Positions 39,476 to 51,999 of a stretch of 64,000 bases of DNA are shown here, in pieces; position 1 is the first letter of the stretch, and every line of letters begins with the position of its first letter. The notes under the pieces were generated by a model. That model worked only from the letters and a program-made list of their open reading frames with translations, was not told the origin of the DNA and made no database searches. Origin of the DNA: Pithys albifrons albifrons (Eukaryota > Chordata > Aves > Passeriformes > Thamnophilidae); the NCBI RefSeq assembly GCF_047495875.1, contig NC_092463.1:14503224-14567223 (forward strand), read 5' to 3'. Made by a program: the position numbers and the translations under genes.

Positions 39476-42227
39476 TGTTTATTCCATCAGCTAATATTGT
39501 GGAAACCTGTAATTGCTGCTTGGAGTGAGTGTGAAAATTTCACAGCTCTGATTACATTTCCTGAAGATGAAGAACTATGGATTGTTCAGAGGATTCTGCC
39601 CACAACCATCTCAGTCATGCAGTCAATAAGGGACAGCTATCCCATGTCAGAGCATCTTGCAACAAGGCTTACAAAGATACACCAAAACCAGATTCTGTTT
39701 TTCAAAACAGTTAACAAGAAACCCAAAAATGAAATATGGTCACCAGAAGGATATTAATAAAGAGACAAAAAAAAAATATAGAGGGACATAAACTAGACTG
39801 TTCACTGACAATTTCCAAACAAAAAGAGGAGCTAATTTAGAAGTCATTTTAAACAGTCCATCCAAATCTGAGCTCAGAATAGTAATATTTCTTAAATACT
39901 GTGTGCAGCCACTTGGCAAGGCAAAGCCTGTGATTCTCTGATGATAATGGGAAGGGGGGAGGTAGGCAGAGGGAGATAGGATAGCAATAATATTTAAGGA
40001 ATGTTTCTTTCCCTTTAAAGAAGAGCAAATTCTCCAGTAAAGGAATGTATCCTCATTTTATCAGTTCTCTAGCCATTTCTTGTCACCAGATGAATACTAG
40101 ACTGTCTACTACAAAAGACAAAGAAGAAGCATGTCTGCTTTAAAGGCAATAATTCATTTTTTAAAAAAGATGGAAAAGAGATGGCTGGATATTTTTTCTA
40201 GGATAAAAGGAACCAACTAGTTTTTAAATCAAATCTGGGAGAGAAATTAAGAAAAAAGCCACAGGGAAAACCCAACAGAATTAATATTGATGCAGCTATG
40301 GCAAAAGCAAACACACAGGCAGGGACAAGATTGCATCCAACCTCCAAAACACATGTAAAGTTGGAGCTAAAATGTCATATGCGTATGCAATTTATATGCA
40401 AAAAATCTTTTACATAAAGCTACTAACTGCCAAGTCTTCTTTCACAACTTTTTCAAGGCTTGCACTAACTCTGGGATTTTATATTCTCCCTCCGTCACCT
40501 TACTGAAGGCACGACTGTCTGTGAAGAACACGGAAACTTTCTTAAGGCCATGGTATTAAATTCTTCCTTACATTGCTGGGCTGGTGGCTCAGCAGGAAGA
40601 CCTATTTTTTGCTTGTGTTTCAAGCAACTTCTCTGGCAGTTATTGCCTGCAACAGACTGTAGGGAAGTTGCCAACATTTAGAAGCTCTGATGATGTGAGC
40701 CAACCTTAGACTAATAATTTTTTATCTCAGTATAAGTGGAAGAATTACATAAAAATAGACAATTTTTAACAGTATGGTATTCTGTTATGAGAGAAAGCTA
40801 AATAACATGGGTGCCATATGAACATCTTTCTCCTATCTACAGCACCTAACTTTAGCATAGTCCATATGTCTATTTGTCTGATAGCTGAACTTATTGAAAT
40901 AACATGAGGTTACAAAAGAGAGTTCTAAAGCTCAGTGCCCTCAAACATTTCAGTTGAGACACCTACCCATCGGAAACCCTTTTTTTTACATAACTCTTAA
41001 AATCAAAACCAATTAGCGAGTCCACTGGAATATTATGTGTGAAACTGAGACACAATTTTAAGAGTCCTGAAATCAGGATGAGTGTTGTAGTCAGGCATTT
41101 ACTACTGTCTTGTGCCTCTATCTTGAGACACGCAAGAGCTTTTGCCATAAGCTCTGGAGAAGCTGCAGGATGACAGTGTAGGCTGGAGAAGCAAGCCCCC
41201 AGAAAACTCAGCCCCCACACACAAGTGAGTCAGTGGCCAGCACTGGCAATGGCATACAGAGGAACAAGAAACAATTGCTTAATTTCCAAGTTATTTTAAA
41301 CTCAGAGCAGTTTCCTTCAGATGGGAAAGATGGGCAAAACCACCAGAAGTTTACAAGCAATGGTGTTACAAACATTTTGCTTTCATTTCTCATCTCTGTG
41401 GCTATTGTACATTGTAAGACTGTTTTGTGAGCATTTCCAGAGCAGAGGCTCTGACATATCTGCTCCCAGCAAACAGTTTAAATGTTGGCTTTAAATTCCT
41501 TAACAGATTCCAGGCCATCATCTTTTTTAATTAAATGCAAAAAAACTATGTTAATGTAACGTTAATGTTGAGATTGTCATTGGACAGATGTCAAGAAATT
41601 CAAAGTTATGGTTCCCACAGCAACCATAATTTAGCAAACCCCTCCCCCACTTCCACAACCACCCTCCTGAAACATATTGGTCTCAAATTGTACAACAGGC
41701 ACCAAAGTGAAGGGAAGCTGAGAGAGGCAGAAATTGTTGCTGGGTCCTCTTGGAGCTGCTGCAGATGGGCTGGACTTTGTCTCAGTCCAGTTTCTGGAGG
41801 AGAAAGTACTGCCAGTGGCTGCACTGGGACAGAATGGCCCCTATCTACACTTAACAGTGATTATAATATTGTGTGGCAGGGGTAAACTGGGAACCCACTG
41901 CACTCACTTCAGCAGCGTATTCACTGGTATACCTAACCCAACACAAACCAGCTGTAACTAATTACAAAAATGACCTCTATGGCTCACGTGTCAGGTTTAA
42001 GCCAAATGCTGAAAGGAACTAATACCATAACACAGATAGCAAAATGCAGATGTATCACCGTAGCCACCACAGTCAACACCACACAATGGAACTATCCTTT
42101 CTTTATTCATCCCAGAGTACAATACACTTCATCACTATGCACCAGAGTGAACACTGAGACACACAAAGCACAGAAACAATAATTTCTCTCAGGCTTTGTA
42201 AGTAAAGGAAACCTACTAATTGCTTCT
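39476..42227. other. Unique sequence, no gene seen
   Basis: No gene recognised. Overlapping frames at 41535-41961 (up to 116 codons) are on different frames and strands and have no domain. An A run lies at about 39769-39777. Confidence 0.6.
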
Positions 42228-42268
42228 AAAAAAAAAAAAAAAAAAGAGAGAGAGAGACTAGAGAGACT
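42228..42268 (+). repeat. Poly(A) plus (GA)n microsatellite
   Basis: An 18-base A run, then gagagagagagac and a further ctagagagac. Compound simple repeat. Confidence 0.9.
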
Positions 42269-42727
42269 GAAAACTTAAAAAATAGTTCCATGCAGTGTTA
42301 AAATTCATAAGTTTGGAACCAGTACTGGTTTTGAGACATTTTATAATTATCCTTATATGCCATTCCAACCAACTCCTCAATTCTATACATTAAAGAAAAA
42401 TAAAAACTTCATTCACCCAATGACTTCATGACCTCTCTCTTGCTAATATCTCCAAGTGTGCTACAGGTCCCAACTTCCCTTGTTCTAAATTGTCTAATTT
42501 GAGTTAACCTAATTAAGTTAGCCAAACAATTACTGTCAATACGTATTTTCAAGTTTTCTGTTTAAGCTTCAAACCTTAAAAGCATTTACGTTCACAAAAG
42601 TATGTTTGTTTTTCTTTTTTATGACTTTACCACTTTTCCCTCACCTCTCCTTCCAAACCAATTTGCAGTTATTTTGGAGGACTATTACAGCTACATATGC
42701 TAAACTTCTGTCATTTTGTGCATGCCT

Positions 42728-42767
42728 TTTTTACAATCTTTGAAAGATTTTTACAATCTTTGCATGA
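42728..42767 (+). repeat. Two-copy tandem duplication, 20-bp period
   Basis: tttttacaatctttg occurs at 42728-42742 and exactly again at 42748-42762. The spacers are similar (aaaga versus catga). This is consistent with a local slippage or unequal-copy duplication. Confidence 0.9.
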
Positions 42768-43941
42768 TTCTACGTTTAATCCTAAAGTCAGTGAGTTACA
42801 TCAGTCCACCATTAAAATAGCTACTGCATCCTACATTGACAGGTCCTCACTTGAGTGGAAATGATAAATTTCTAGGCAAAACACCATGAGAAAACAATAC
42901 TTTTACCACTGGTGTTGCCTGACCATATAAGCCAGTGTTGGAGTCAAGCAGAATTTGGATGCTTTACATTACTTCACAAAACATGAGAATTGATGTTGTT
43001 GGTGAATGGGGTGGCATTAGCCTTTCCTACCATGTCACTGTCATCCAGGGCTGCTCAGCTGTGCCCCCCTAAAATGAGACCAACATTTTATTCTTTTTAA
43101 ACAGGTTTAAGACTCACATGAAAGAGAAAGCATGCTTACCAGAAAGTGTTTGCAACTGCTAATTGAGTGCCCTGCATGTACATTTATTAGTCTGGGCTTT
43201 AGGAACCTTGTTAAAGGCTTGTTTCCTTAAGATTTTTTTTCCCAAAGAAGCACTTGACCTGCATGTGGAATGGGAAGAGAAGGTGACAGAGAGAGGGGAG
43301 AAGGAAATATGACCTGTAGGACATCCATCAAGTGATTTAAGTCTAGACATATAACTGCAGTTTTGCCTTTGAAAGACGAATCAAGTAATGCTGCCGGCAC
43401 TTGCTCTTCCCTGTCAGACACTTCTTTTATTCTCAAGCCTGTCAATAGCTTAAAAGTTGCATTATATCTTCTCCAGTGTTAATACAGCAGTTTCCCATTT
43501 GATTTCATATTCAGTTCATATTTGTGGAAGCAGGAGGGGCTCTTTACTTTACTTGATAAATGGCAACATCTGGCTTTGTGATGGGCCATCACCAGCATGT
43601 TTAAAGAGCTGCTGACGCTTCAGGGAAAACTTTGTAAAACATTCCATTTAGAGGCAATTCTAGTTATTTATTCTATTTTCTGCCTTCCTTGTCCTCCACT
43701 TTATAGTAGGAACATTTGCATTAAGACAGATCACAGCTCCTGAAGAGCTTCACATAACATTTTTTCATCTCATGTCCTAATCACTAATCATGCTTGTGTC
43801 ACAGCAATCCTATCCATAGTAACCACTTATGATGTCATAGAAAATTAGAGTTTCCAGGAAGGGTAATGAATAAGGCATAATATATTAAAGGGCCAAATTG
43901 CCTATTACGCTACAGTAGTGTAAAAATTTGTTAGAAGTCAG

Positions 43942-43977
43942 TAACAGAAAACTGAATTGTAACAGACAACTGAATTG
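43942..43977 (+). repeat. Two-copy tandem duplication, 18-bp period
   Basis: taacagaaaactgaattg is immediately followed by taacagacaactgaattg, a 17 of 18 match. A recent head-to-tail microduplication is the simplest explanation. Confidence 0.92.
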
Positions 43978-45459
43978 TCTATTGCTCTTATACAAGCACA
44001 CACAAGACTTGACCTTTCCTTTTGGTTACAGAAACACAATGAGCTAAACATTCCTGAAAATCATAATATTTACATAAATACCTTAACCTGTCCACATATA
44101 GACACTTTTAACAATTGAAAAAACGAACAGGCAATTTATCAAATCACATTTTTACAAATTTTCATAGGAAGCTTCTTTCCTCCAAGTAGCAGCAGGTCAA
44201 ATATAGCCAGAGGTGTAGACATTGTACAAACAAGGCTTCTCCAAAAGACAAAATAAATTTTTGACACTTATTCTTTCATTTCTATGCAGTTTTGTGCTGA
44301 ATACTTGTAAGGAAATAAGTATTCCCCATTTCTTAAACATGCATTCAGCAGTTTAACCTTACCTGGAAATGATAATAATAAGCAGGAACAATGCAAGGAT
44401 GGAGATCTGGCCCAAGCTTTAGAATGATGATTTATTTATATCCTGTGTGTAAATACTAAAACATTCTTATTTCATGCATTAAGCAAAATGAGGCAAAGAA
44501 TTTCATCTCTATGATGTAAACTCCATAGTTTATCCATTAAAACATGCATCAAATTCTTGTCCTTAAGTCACTGCTAGAAAATGTGAGTTGCAGGAAGTCC
44601 ATTTGTGGCAATGCATGAACATATCCAGAGAGAGAAGGGCAAATGAACTAAGGTTCCTAATAGTGAAAGAACTAAGCTGTGAAGTTGTGAACTTTTAGGT
44701 TCCTCCCAAGGAACTGCTGTAGGGATAGAAAAGATGTTAAAGTGTCCTTCGCTCTCAGCAGTCATTCCGCATCCTGTCATTGCACAGGTAACAGAGTCCA
44801 TACAGATGACATTAGGTATGGTTCTTTCCTGAACCTTAAGTTCCACAACCTCGCACAGAGGAAAAAACCCACAACTTCAGCCATGGGAGAGCACCCTTGT
44901 TGTCATTTTTCCAGAAAGAAATACTGTTGCAGCTGAGCCTTGCCCAAAGTTTGATAAATACTGCAGCTCTTTTCATCTCTGCTCCCAACTGCAGTCTGGA
45001 AATGCCCATTTATGCACTTACATATGTTATTATAATGTGCAAAAACTTGGAATTGAAAAGAAGTTAAATAGTGTATCTTTATGTTATGTTACATTTTCTA
45101 GAAGTGCAATTGAGGTATCAATCATTCCATTCTGGCTGCATTGATCGGTAATTTTCATTTTGCAATTTCAAATAAAGCTTCTCTCCACAGCAGCAACGGC
45201 AGCACTTTCTAGCATATAACTTCAGTTCATTTTAGCTTCATGACTTAAAGATCCTCTTTCCCCATCATTCTTGCACATCTTCTAAGTGGTAATTCCACTT
45301 TTCCAATTAGATTACTGGAACATGCCAAGTAAAGAGTCACCCTTTCCTAAAGTCATAACATCAACCTAAGCAAAGTTAGTCCAAACAATAGCTCAGTGCC
45401 TACATTCCCATTGTAGCTCCTGCATTTAGAACATGGATCTATACAGAGGGGGAAAAAAT

Positions 45460-45551
45460 GTATATATGTATGGAGAGAGAGTATAAATGTGTGTATATAT
45501 AAAAAAGCATGCAGATATATATGTGTGTGTGTATATATATTATATATATAA
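45460..45551 (+). repeat. Interrupted (TA)n/(TG)n microsatellite
   Basis: Alternating tatata and tgtgtg runs, interrupted by ggagagagag and aaaaaagcatgcag, ending in a 9-unit ta stretch. Compound dinucleotide repeat with potential for Z-DNA or cruciform formation. Confidence 0.88.
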
Positions 45552-45697
45552 AAGAAAAAAATTAGTCTTAATAGACAATACTAACAAGAGCAATTGTTCA
45601 AATTACACTACTTTTTCAAGAAACGGGACTTGTGAAAAAAATAAAAATGCTGGGAAAGACACACACACAAAAAAGAAAAAGAAAATGGAAATACTGT

Positions 45698-45855
45698 AAG
45701 TGGCTGAAGCCGGAAGCCAGGCATGTTCAAGTCCTGATTTACCACATAGCCCCAGGCAAGTTAATTCTCTCTGTCCCCAGTTCGGCCATCATTAAAATGG
45801 GGATCATAATGACTTAATACAACAGGCTGTTGCAATGACATAGAAATTCATTGCT
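45698..45855 (+). mobile_element. MIR SINE relic
   Basis: The order of blocks follows the mammalian-wide interspersed repeat core in sense orientation: agtggctgaagccggaagcc (promoter-proximal part), atgttcaagtcctgattt (B-box side, like gggttcaaatcctggc), ccccaggcaagttaattctc (like ttgggcaagttacttaacct), tctgtccccagtt, catcattaaaatggggatca (like ctgtaaaatggggataataa), and an aacaggctgttgcaatga segment (like atagggttgttgtgaggatt). About 20 bases seem to be deleted between accacatag and ccccaggcaag. MIRs are ancient tRNA-derived SINEs, and relics persist in birds. The copy is strongly diverged but the collinearity is good. Confidence 0.82.
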
Positions 45856-48800
45856 CTTTCAAAAACTATGAGCTCTCCTAATGAAGGGTTCCTTTGAGAT
45901 ACAAAGAATTCATAGTGGGAAAGTAGGAGTAAGGCTCATTTTCATTAGTTCTGACCAACAGTTTTCTGTGCTAGTAGGTTTGTTTTAGACATAAAAGCAG
46001 AAAGTTCTGACAAAACTGGCTAGAAAATAGACTGAAGGAAAGAAAGCGAGAGTGACATCATCAGTATTGGTATTCTATTTTTTAAAATTACTCCTATTGT
46101 GTTTAAAGACCATGTACCAAAATATTTCAGGCACATCAGAAATATCCAAAGCAAAGAAGCTTCAGAGAAGCTTCAAAAATGACAGTAAAACTGAATTGAG
46201 AAGCCAGGACAATATCAGCTGAAAGCTACATGAATCCGACATAAGAGACCATGTTATAAATTATTTATAATAGTTATTCAAAATTTTACATATTATTTAT
46301 GCTACAACAGCACTTTGGCAGGAACCTATGATTCAGGCCACACAAGGCTGTAAAGAAAACATTGCTGAAGAGCCATTTTTGAGGTGGACAAAGGGAAGAA
46401 AAAGGTGAGGCACAGAGGGAACCAGTGTGACTCGTGAATCATCACACCACAGCAGAAGCCAGGCAGTTTGATCTTCCAACCCATCTGGTTAGAAGGCCAT
46501 ACAAGCACATTCACACACTCTTTTAGAATGTGCTTTGTCAATGGTTGCATACCCTCTTAAATGTATTTTCAATGCAGAATCACAAAATAAATGTTCAATT
46601 CCAAAAATACCCATCAAAAATAAAACTTACAGTCTATGGAAAAAAATAACTGTCCAAACAGAAATCATCAGTGCACATGTTTCGTAAGACCTGAATTAAT
46701 ACATGGACCATTGTGTTTTCACAGAGCAAATCCACTTAACACATGATAAATCTTGTCCTCTGGGGCCAGAGTTCAGCAGCTGATAACAAAGGAGATGACA
46801 TGTCGTCTGGAAGAGTGGCAGCCACAGTAGAGATGTTATAGCAAAGTTTTCCCACTGAGCCAACAGAATAGGGGAAAGAAGTTTCAGTCCCAGCTCTGTC
46901 ACCTGCCTTTCTGGTGACTTTGGTCACAGCACTTCATGACACTCACCACTTCTTCCCCAGTCCGTGAATCTGTGCAATCCATTCAGGTTATAGGGTCCAT
47001 AGGGTCTACTGGGACTTCCCAGCATCAATCTGATACCACCACTACCACTGCTTGCTAGTGTGTAAGACTCTCCATTTCTCCTCCTCAAAACCTTTCCATT
47101 ACTCAACAGCTCTGATGTGATTTTGCACAGGACCATTTGCCCTGAGGAACTTCAGTCATGGGCCAGGCTGCAGCCCAAACTACACTTTGATCCTCCTGCT
47201 CTTCTTCATGCATTAGAGGACATGTGACACCACAACTCCCTCCCAGAATCCAATGGTCCCACTGACCTCAGTCCCAACTCATTCCCCTCTCTCCCCAAAT
47301 TATTCTGCATCTCTTTTCCCTGCCAAATGTAGTGCTGGGCAACAGCATGAAGGACTGCTATAAGTGACACACCATGCAAGGCAGGTATGACCCAGATTCC
47401 AGCAAATTATGGCAGCCTGGTCTGGATTCACTGCAGGCAGGATCAGAAGCTACAGGGGCAGTGGGGTTCTGGAGCAGGGATGTCACACTGCAAGCCAGCA
47501 TGAAGAGTCCCTGTGCCACTGGAAGTCCTCAAACTCAAGCTGAAAGCTAAAATCCATCAAGTACAAAACCCTGCCTTCCTGTAAAGAACTGCCACCTCCC
47601 ATTGAAGTTTTCCTCAAAGCCATGGCATTCTATTATTAATCCACTTTGAAAAGTGTGATCATAAAGTATAATAATAGACTTATGGGGGTTTAAACTATTA
47701 TTGTTATAAGGCAACAGAACTAAGGAGAAAAAACTTTACACTGCAGCAGGAGTTTTCTCACAATCACATTGCAGAAGAGGAGGCCAGAAGAAGCTACTCA
47801 GCTCCCCTGAAGACTAGTGGAAAGTTTTAGCTGTGCTAGTAGTGCCAGCATCTCTTGCCTTGCCACCAGTGTGAGGGACAAGGCCTGCAGAGCAGAGGTC
47901 CCTTCACTTTAGGGCATAGTAGGGCAGCTGTTGGGTCAAGAATGGGGTGGGTGGACATTTTTTCTCTCCCATGGCTGAGGAAGCAGTAGCTGACAGGAAT
48001 GCAGGGGCAGTGTTTCAGACCGAGCTGATCCTTTGTGCCACTGCTGTCACTGAGAATTGATGTTCCCACGCACAGAGCCCTCAGCTCACTGTTACTGCAA
48101 GCCCAACAGCCTCTCCTGGCTGTGCTTTGCTGGATTCTGCAGCACCTGTTTTACCTGAGGAAAGTCTGCTCCATGCTCTGTGTTCTGATTACAGCCTTTC
48201 ATCAGGCAAGAGCGGATAACTGAATCAAGAGAACATAAACTTGAACTGGTTTATGGGGTTTTCTTGTTTCATGCTGAACTTAAATGTGTTTAAAAGAAAG
48301 CTCATAACACCTGAGTGAGTAAGGAAAACACTATTCATGCCCATTAAAGCTTTGCCCATTAAAGTTTTACCACGTCACTCCTACTCATGGGAAGTCCAGT
48401 CAAGGACTAAAACTTCTCCACTTTTCCTCTTTCTTTCAAAATTTGGCTTAACCCAAAGGTAGGAAAATAGAATTACTGACTTGTATGAACCAGATGGAGT
48501 CTCTCCTTATTTTGTACAAAATTTTCTTCAGCTCAGCCATATCTAGCAGCATCCAAATGACAAAATCTACTGTTTCCCTCAGCTGAAATAGGAATAAATA
48601 TTTGTTTACTTAACAGAAAAAGAAACTGGAAATATGGAGGATCTGAGCAGTTTTGCAGCCTACAGCACAATTTTACTGAAAGAACTTGATGAAACCAGTT
48701 CCTCTGCAACCAATACTTAATGACAAGACTACCTACATTCATCATTTTTTTTAATCTAAACTTTGGCATATGTAAAATATTGAAATAAACTGAGCTGAGA

Positions 48801-49370
48801 AACAAATAAAATGTGACCAGAGCCACAAATGGGCCTTTTTTTGTTTGTTTTCTTGATTTTTTTTCTCCTCTCACTTCCCACCTCTGCAGTGTCTGCCTGC
48901 AATGATTAAGTTGACAAATGAAGTTCTGACTACTAATTAAATTAAAAATAGCAGATATATTGTGACAGTGATCTCTCTCTCCCTCATACATCACCAGTAA
49001 CAGTGACTGTGCCTTGTTTGCCCTGCTCAGCTATCCCCAAGCCCAGTGGCACAAAGCACAGCAGCTGACCTGCACTGAGGTGGGAAGAAGACATCGAGTG
49101 TCTCCTCTTGCATATCAAGAGAGTAGACAATAACAGTTTCAATGTGTAACTACCAAAGGCCAGAATCATCACTGTGCTGGTGCAAGCACTGAGCAGACCT
49201 GTACTTTGACTTGTCCATCTTTAGCCTGGCAGAGGTTGGTTTATCTTCTAGGACACACCTCAGAGCTCTGGTGGCTGGTAATCAGTGTAATGTTCTATGC
49301 AGTTGTATAGGTCTATTTTTCTCGTGTCAGCCTCGGACCTGCTCCTGACACCCCATGGATTCTAGTAGTT
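45856..49370. other. Unique sequence, no gene seen
   Basis: No gene recognised. The segment at about 46900-48200 is noticeably less AT-rich than its surroundings but lacks CpG clustering and any long frame. The 153-codon minus frame 48533-48994 has no domain, ends without a splice context, and is compatible with chance. A 15-bp tandem duplication is listed separately. Confidence 0.55.
48339..48368 (+). repeat. Two-copy tandem duplication, 15-bp period
   Basis: gcccattaaagcttt is followed directly by gcccattaaagtttt, a 14 of 15 match. Local microduplication. Confidence 0.9.
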
Positions 49371-49575
49371 CCATACTGGGCAAAGGGTGGTCAATACAAG
49401 GAGAAGTAGTGGCAAGAAACCTGTTATCCATTGGGATAGCAGTGAAGGGATCACTATATATGGGCTGCAGTCAGCCCTGCTTGCACCACCTAACCTTTAT
49501 GGTCTTTTCTAACAATTGTAGCCAGTCCTCAGACTATATACTGTCCTAGTGATTCTTCTCGTTCTGTGATATTTT
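49371..49575 (+). mobile_element. Possible heavily decayed CR1 3' tail
   Basis: The end of this block (ctaacctttatggtctttt, then ctaaca, and later gtgattcttctcgttctgtg) loosely resembles the sense CR1 3' end, where ggtcttttccaacc precedes repeats of the gattctgtgattct type. An upstream ctgggcaaagggtggtcaat also has a CR1-like flavour. The intervening segment does not align by eye, so the call is tentative. Confidence 0.28.
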
Positions 49576-51340
49576 ATTTCTTCTCACTTGGTGCAATTCC
49601 TTTCATCGCTATAACAGCAGAAATTTGAAAGCCACTCTGAATGCTTTGATTTTAAAGAAATGCTTGATGTATATGAGCTGTAAAAATTTCAATCCAAGTC
49701 ATCTCTGAAGTTTATGACTTACACCCACAGAAAAATTTGTTCAATTGTACTCATTGCATTGCTTGCTTTATTGGGATGGTCTATGGGTTTTCTTTCAATA
49801 TGTTGTGCTGGAGATGACTCTCACAGGAAAAAGAAAAGCAAGTATTTGAAGTAAAATATCAATGTGTTGATTTACCTACATAGATCATACACACATATAA
49901 AAATACAAACATATTTTATGAATAGTAATAATATAATTTGTGTTTCCATTTGAGTCAGCTGATGCTTCCATTTTTTCCTCATTTTCAGTTAGTTTATTTG
50001 ATTTCACTATTGAAGTATTCCTTTACAGAATTGTCTTGCTGGTTTCTTTTTCAATCACATTTGGTCACCCATATGTTCCTTTCCTCATGAGACAAATACT
50101 TCAATAATATTTTAAAGTATTTCTGAAAGGAGGAAAATTACAGCAATTCAAACCAATTTTGATTGTAGTTAGTTGACAACACCTAGAACAGTGACAGAAT
50201 AGGAAGCCCTTACCAAAAAACCCCAACTATCTCTGGCTAGTTTTAATTTTTGTCTTGCAGAATTTCCTTTTTGCTTTGGAAAATGTAAGGAGTAGCCAGC
50301 TTATTTTTCATAAAATACATTTTCTTTTTTTATTTCTGGCAGGTCTCATCTAACTGAAGTCTTAAGTGAAGCTTTGAAAGTATTAGGCATTCCTAAAAAA
50401 TGAACATTCATAATCACACTGAATGGAAGTTCTTTGGGTAAAAACTATTTTTTCGTTCTCTGTTCAACCAGGGCCTCACACAACAGAAACTGTGGTGAGA
50501 AACCTAAGTAGACTCATAAGGGCCAACTTAATCCAAGATTCACTTAGAAAAATACTAAGTGAAAGCCTATGGCTCACCCTTCATTTCAATCTCACAAGAA
50601 TGATGGACTCCTTTTACTCCAGAGAAACTTTTGCTGATATACGGGATGGAAAGTTGATGAGACAGATGGACCCATCCATGAAAAGTTAAGAGAAGTGTCT
50701 GTGCTGAAAATGCCCCCTGTCTTTCTCACACCTCTTCCTAACCAATTTAGTTTGCCTCACTCCTATGCATAGAAATATACTTTGCCCTTTATTCACCCAA
50801 TTTCAAGGTTATACTCAAACACGTTCTGGGAGATAAAAGCTTTAAATAATGTACATTCTCTCATTGTCCTTTTCATTGAGATCACAGGTGCATGACCTCA
50901 TCCCCCAGTACAAAAAGCTGTTGTCATGGAAACAGTTCAGGATGCCAACTTAACAACAACTGACATTCAAACCAGGAGGGACACCTTGTCTCCTGCCCTC
51001 TCCCACCAAAACTGTGCATTTCAGCACGGGCCAAATATGCAACGTTATCTCCTTGCCAGGGCTGGGATGTGTTCTGCTGTGAGGAAGAGGTGCAGTTGGC
51101 TCCAGCCCCACACGGCACATACTGCACCCCAAAACCTGTCTTGGTAAAAGAGGATCTGACACTACAGCCTAATTAAGTGAGCTAAGAGCATCCTTCACTT
51201 TCAATGTTTAGCAAGATGTGGTAAGGGAAAGAGGAGGCTACCTTTCTTAATGGCTGGAACAGAGAATCTCATACCAGCTCTCTCACAGTGCCCCTAAATC
51301 TGTTTCTTTCAGAGTGCCAACAGATCATCGTTTTCCTAGA
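49576..51340. other. Unique sequence, no gene seen
   Basis: No coding or RNA gene recognised. The 88-codon plus frame 50423-50689 has no domain. A short aaaaaaccccaac patch lies at about 50215-50226. Confidence 0.6.
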
Positions 51341-51425
51341 GGAAAATCACTTCAGCACTCTGCATTTCCACTTCCTGCCTGCAAAATGGGGATAACTATA
51401 CCTATGACCAGCCTCACATAAAGAC
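51341..51425 (+). mobile_element. MIR SINE relic
   Basis: ggaaaatcacttcagcactc is followed by tgcatttccacttcctgcct, gcaaaatggggataactata and cctatgaccagcctcaca. This closely tracks the sense MIR core (caagtcacttaacctctctg, tgcctcagtttcctcatctg, taaaatggggataataatac, ctacctcac). The gaps are small and the order is preserved over about 80 bases. The 5' and 3' ends of the element are lost. Confidence 0.78.
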
Positions 51426-51775
51426 CTTTCAGTAATCAGTATTGTAATCCATTTTTTTTTCTTATCCTATTTCCAGCTGTATTGATACAGTGGTAATTAT
51501 TCACCATTTAGCTCTTCTAACTGAATAATAAATAGTCCAGGAAGCAGGAGATAGACTTCTAGGTAAACATGTTGAAAAAGTGGATGGACATTCTGGAGGG
51601 AAATAAACTCGAGGGAAAAATCTCTTATTTTTGTTTTGTCCCCAGGAGGTTTAATTGGAAAGAGCTATGTAGTTAAAGCACACCTGCACTCCTTGCCTCC
51701 TTCATACCTAAGCATTGAAAAATATGTGAAATGTGATACTCGACTTTAAAGGAAAAAATAAACATTTTCTTATGT
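51426..51775. other. Unique sequence, no gene seen
   Basis: Short unique stretch between the MIR relic and the dinucleotide repeat. Nothing recognised. Confidence 0.55.
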
Positions 51776-51776
51776 A

Positions 51777-51777
51777 C

Positions 51778-51814
<37 letters not shown>

Positions 51815-51823
51815 TATATATAT
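51777..51823 (+). repeat. (TA)n(CA)n(TA)n compound microsatellite
   Basis: About ten ta units, then about eight ca units (51798-51814), then about five ta units. Likely length-polymorphic, with Z-DNA and cruciform potential. Confidence 0.95.
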
Positions 51824-51999
51824 CATTGTGTTTGGGGGAAGGGAAACAAAACACATACAACGACATTTACTTTCCTGGAGGCTTGTGCATATTCTCGTGC
51901 CTGAATGCTGTCTTGTGATCTCTACATAACCTTTGAAACACAAGTGCATATTTCACCCTTGCAGACTAGCACAACCATTTTTTTGTCATTCCAATTTCA
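51824..51999. other. Unique sequence, no gene seen
   Basis: Short linker between the compound microsatellite and the candidate enhancer. No feature seen. Confidence 0.5.

Larger units (their letters stand above)
42269..45459. other. Unique sequence with two short tandem duplications
   Basis: No gene recognised. It holds the tandem duplications listed separately at 42728-42767 and 43942-43977. Open frames are 90 codons or fewer and have no motifs. Confidence 0.6.

Noticed and set aside
48533..48994. 153-codon minus-strand open frame
   Set aside because: No recognisable domain, unusual cysteine/phenylalanine-rich composition from AT-rich DNA, and no supporting exon or promoter signals. Compatible with chance in 64 kb of six-frame search.
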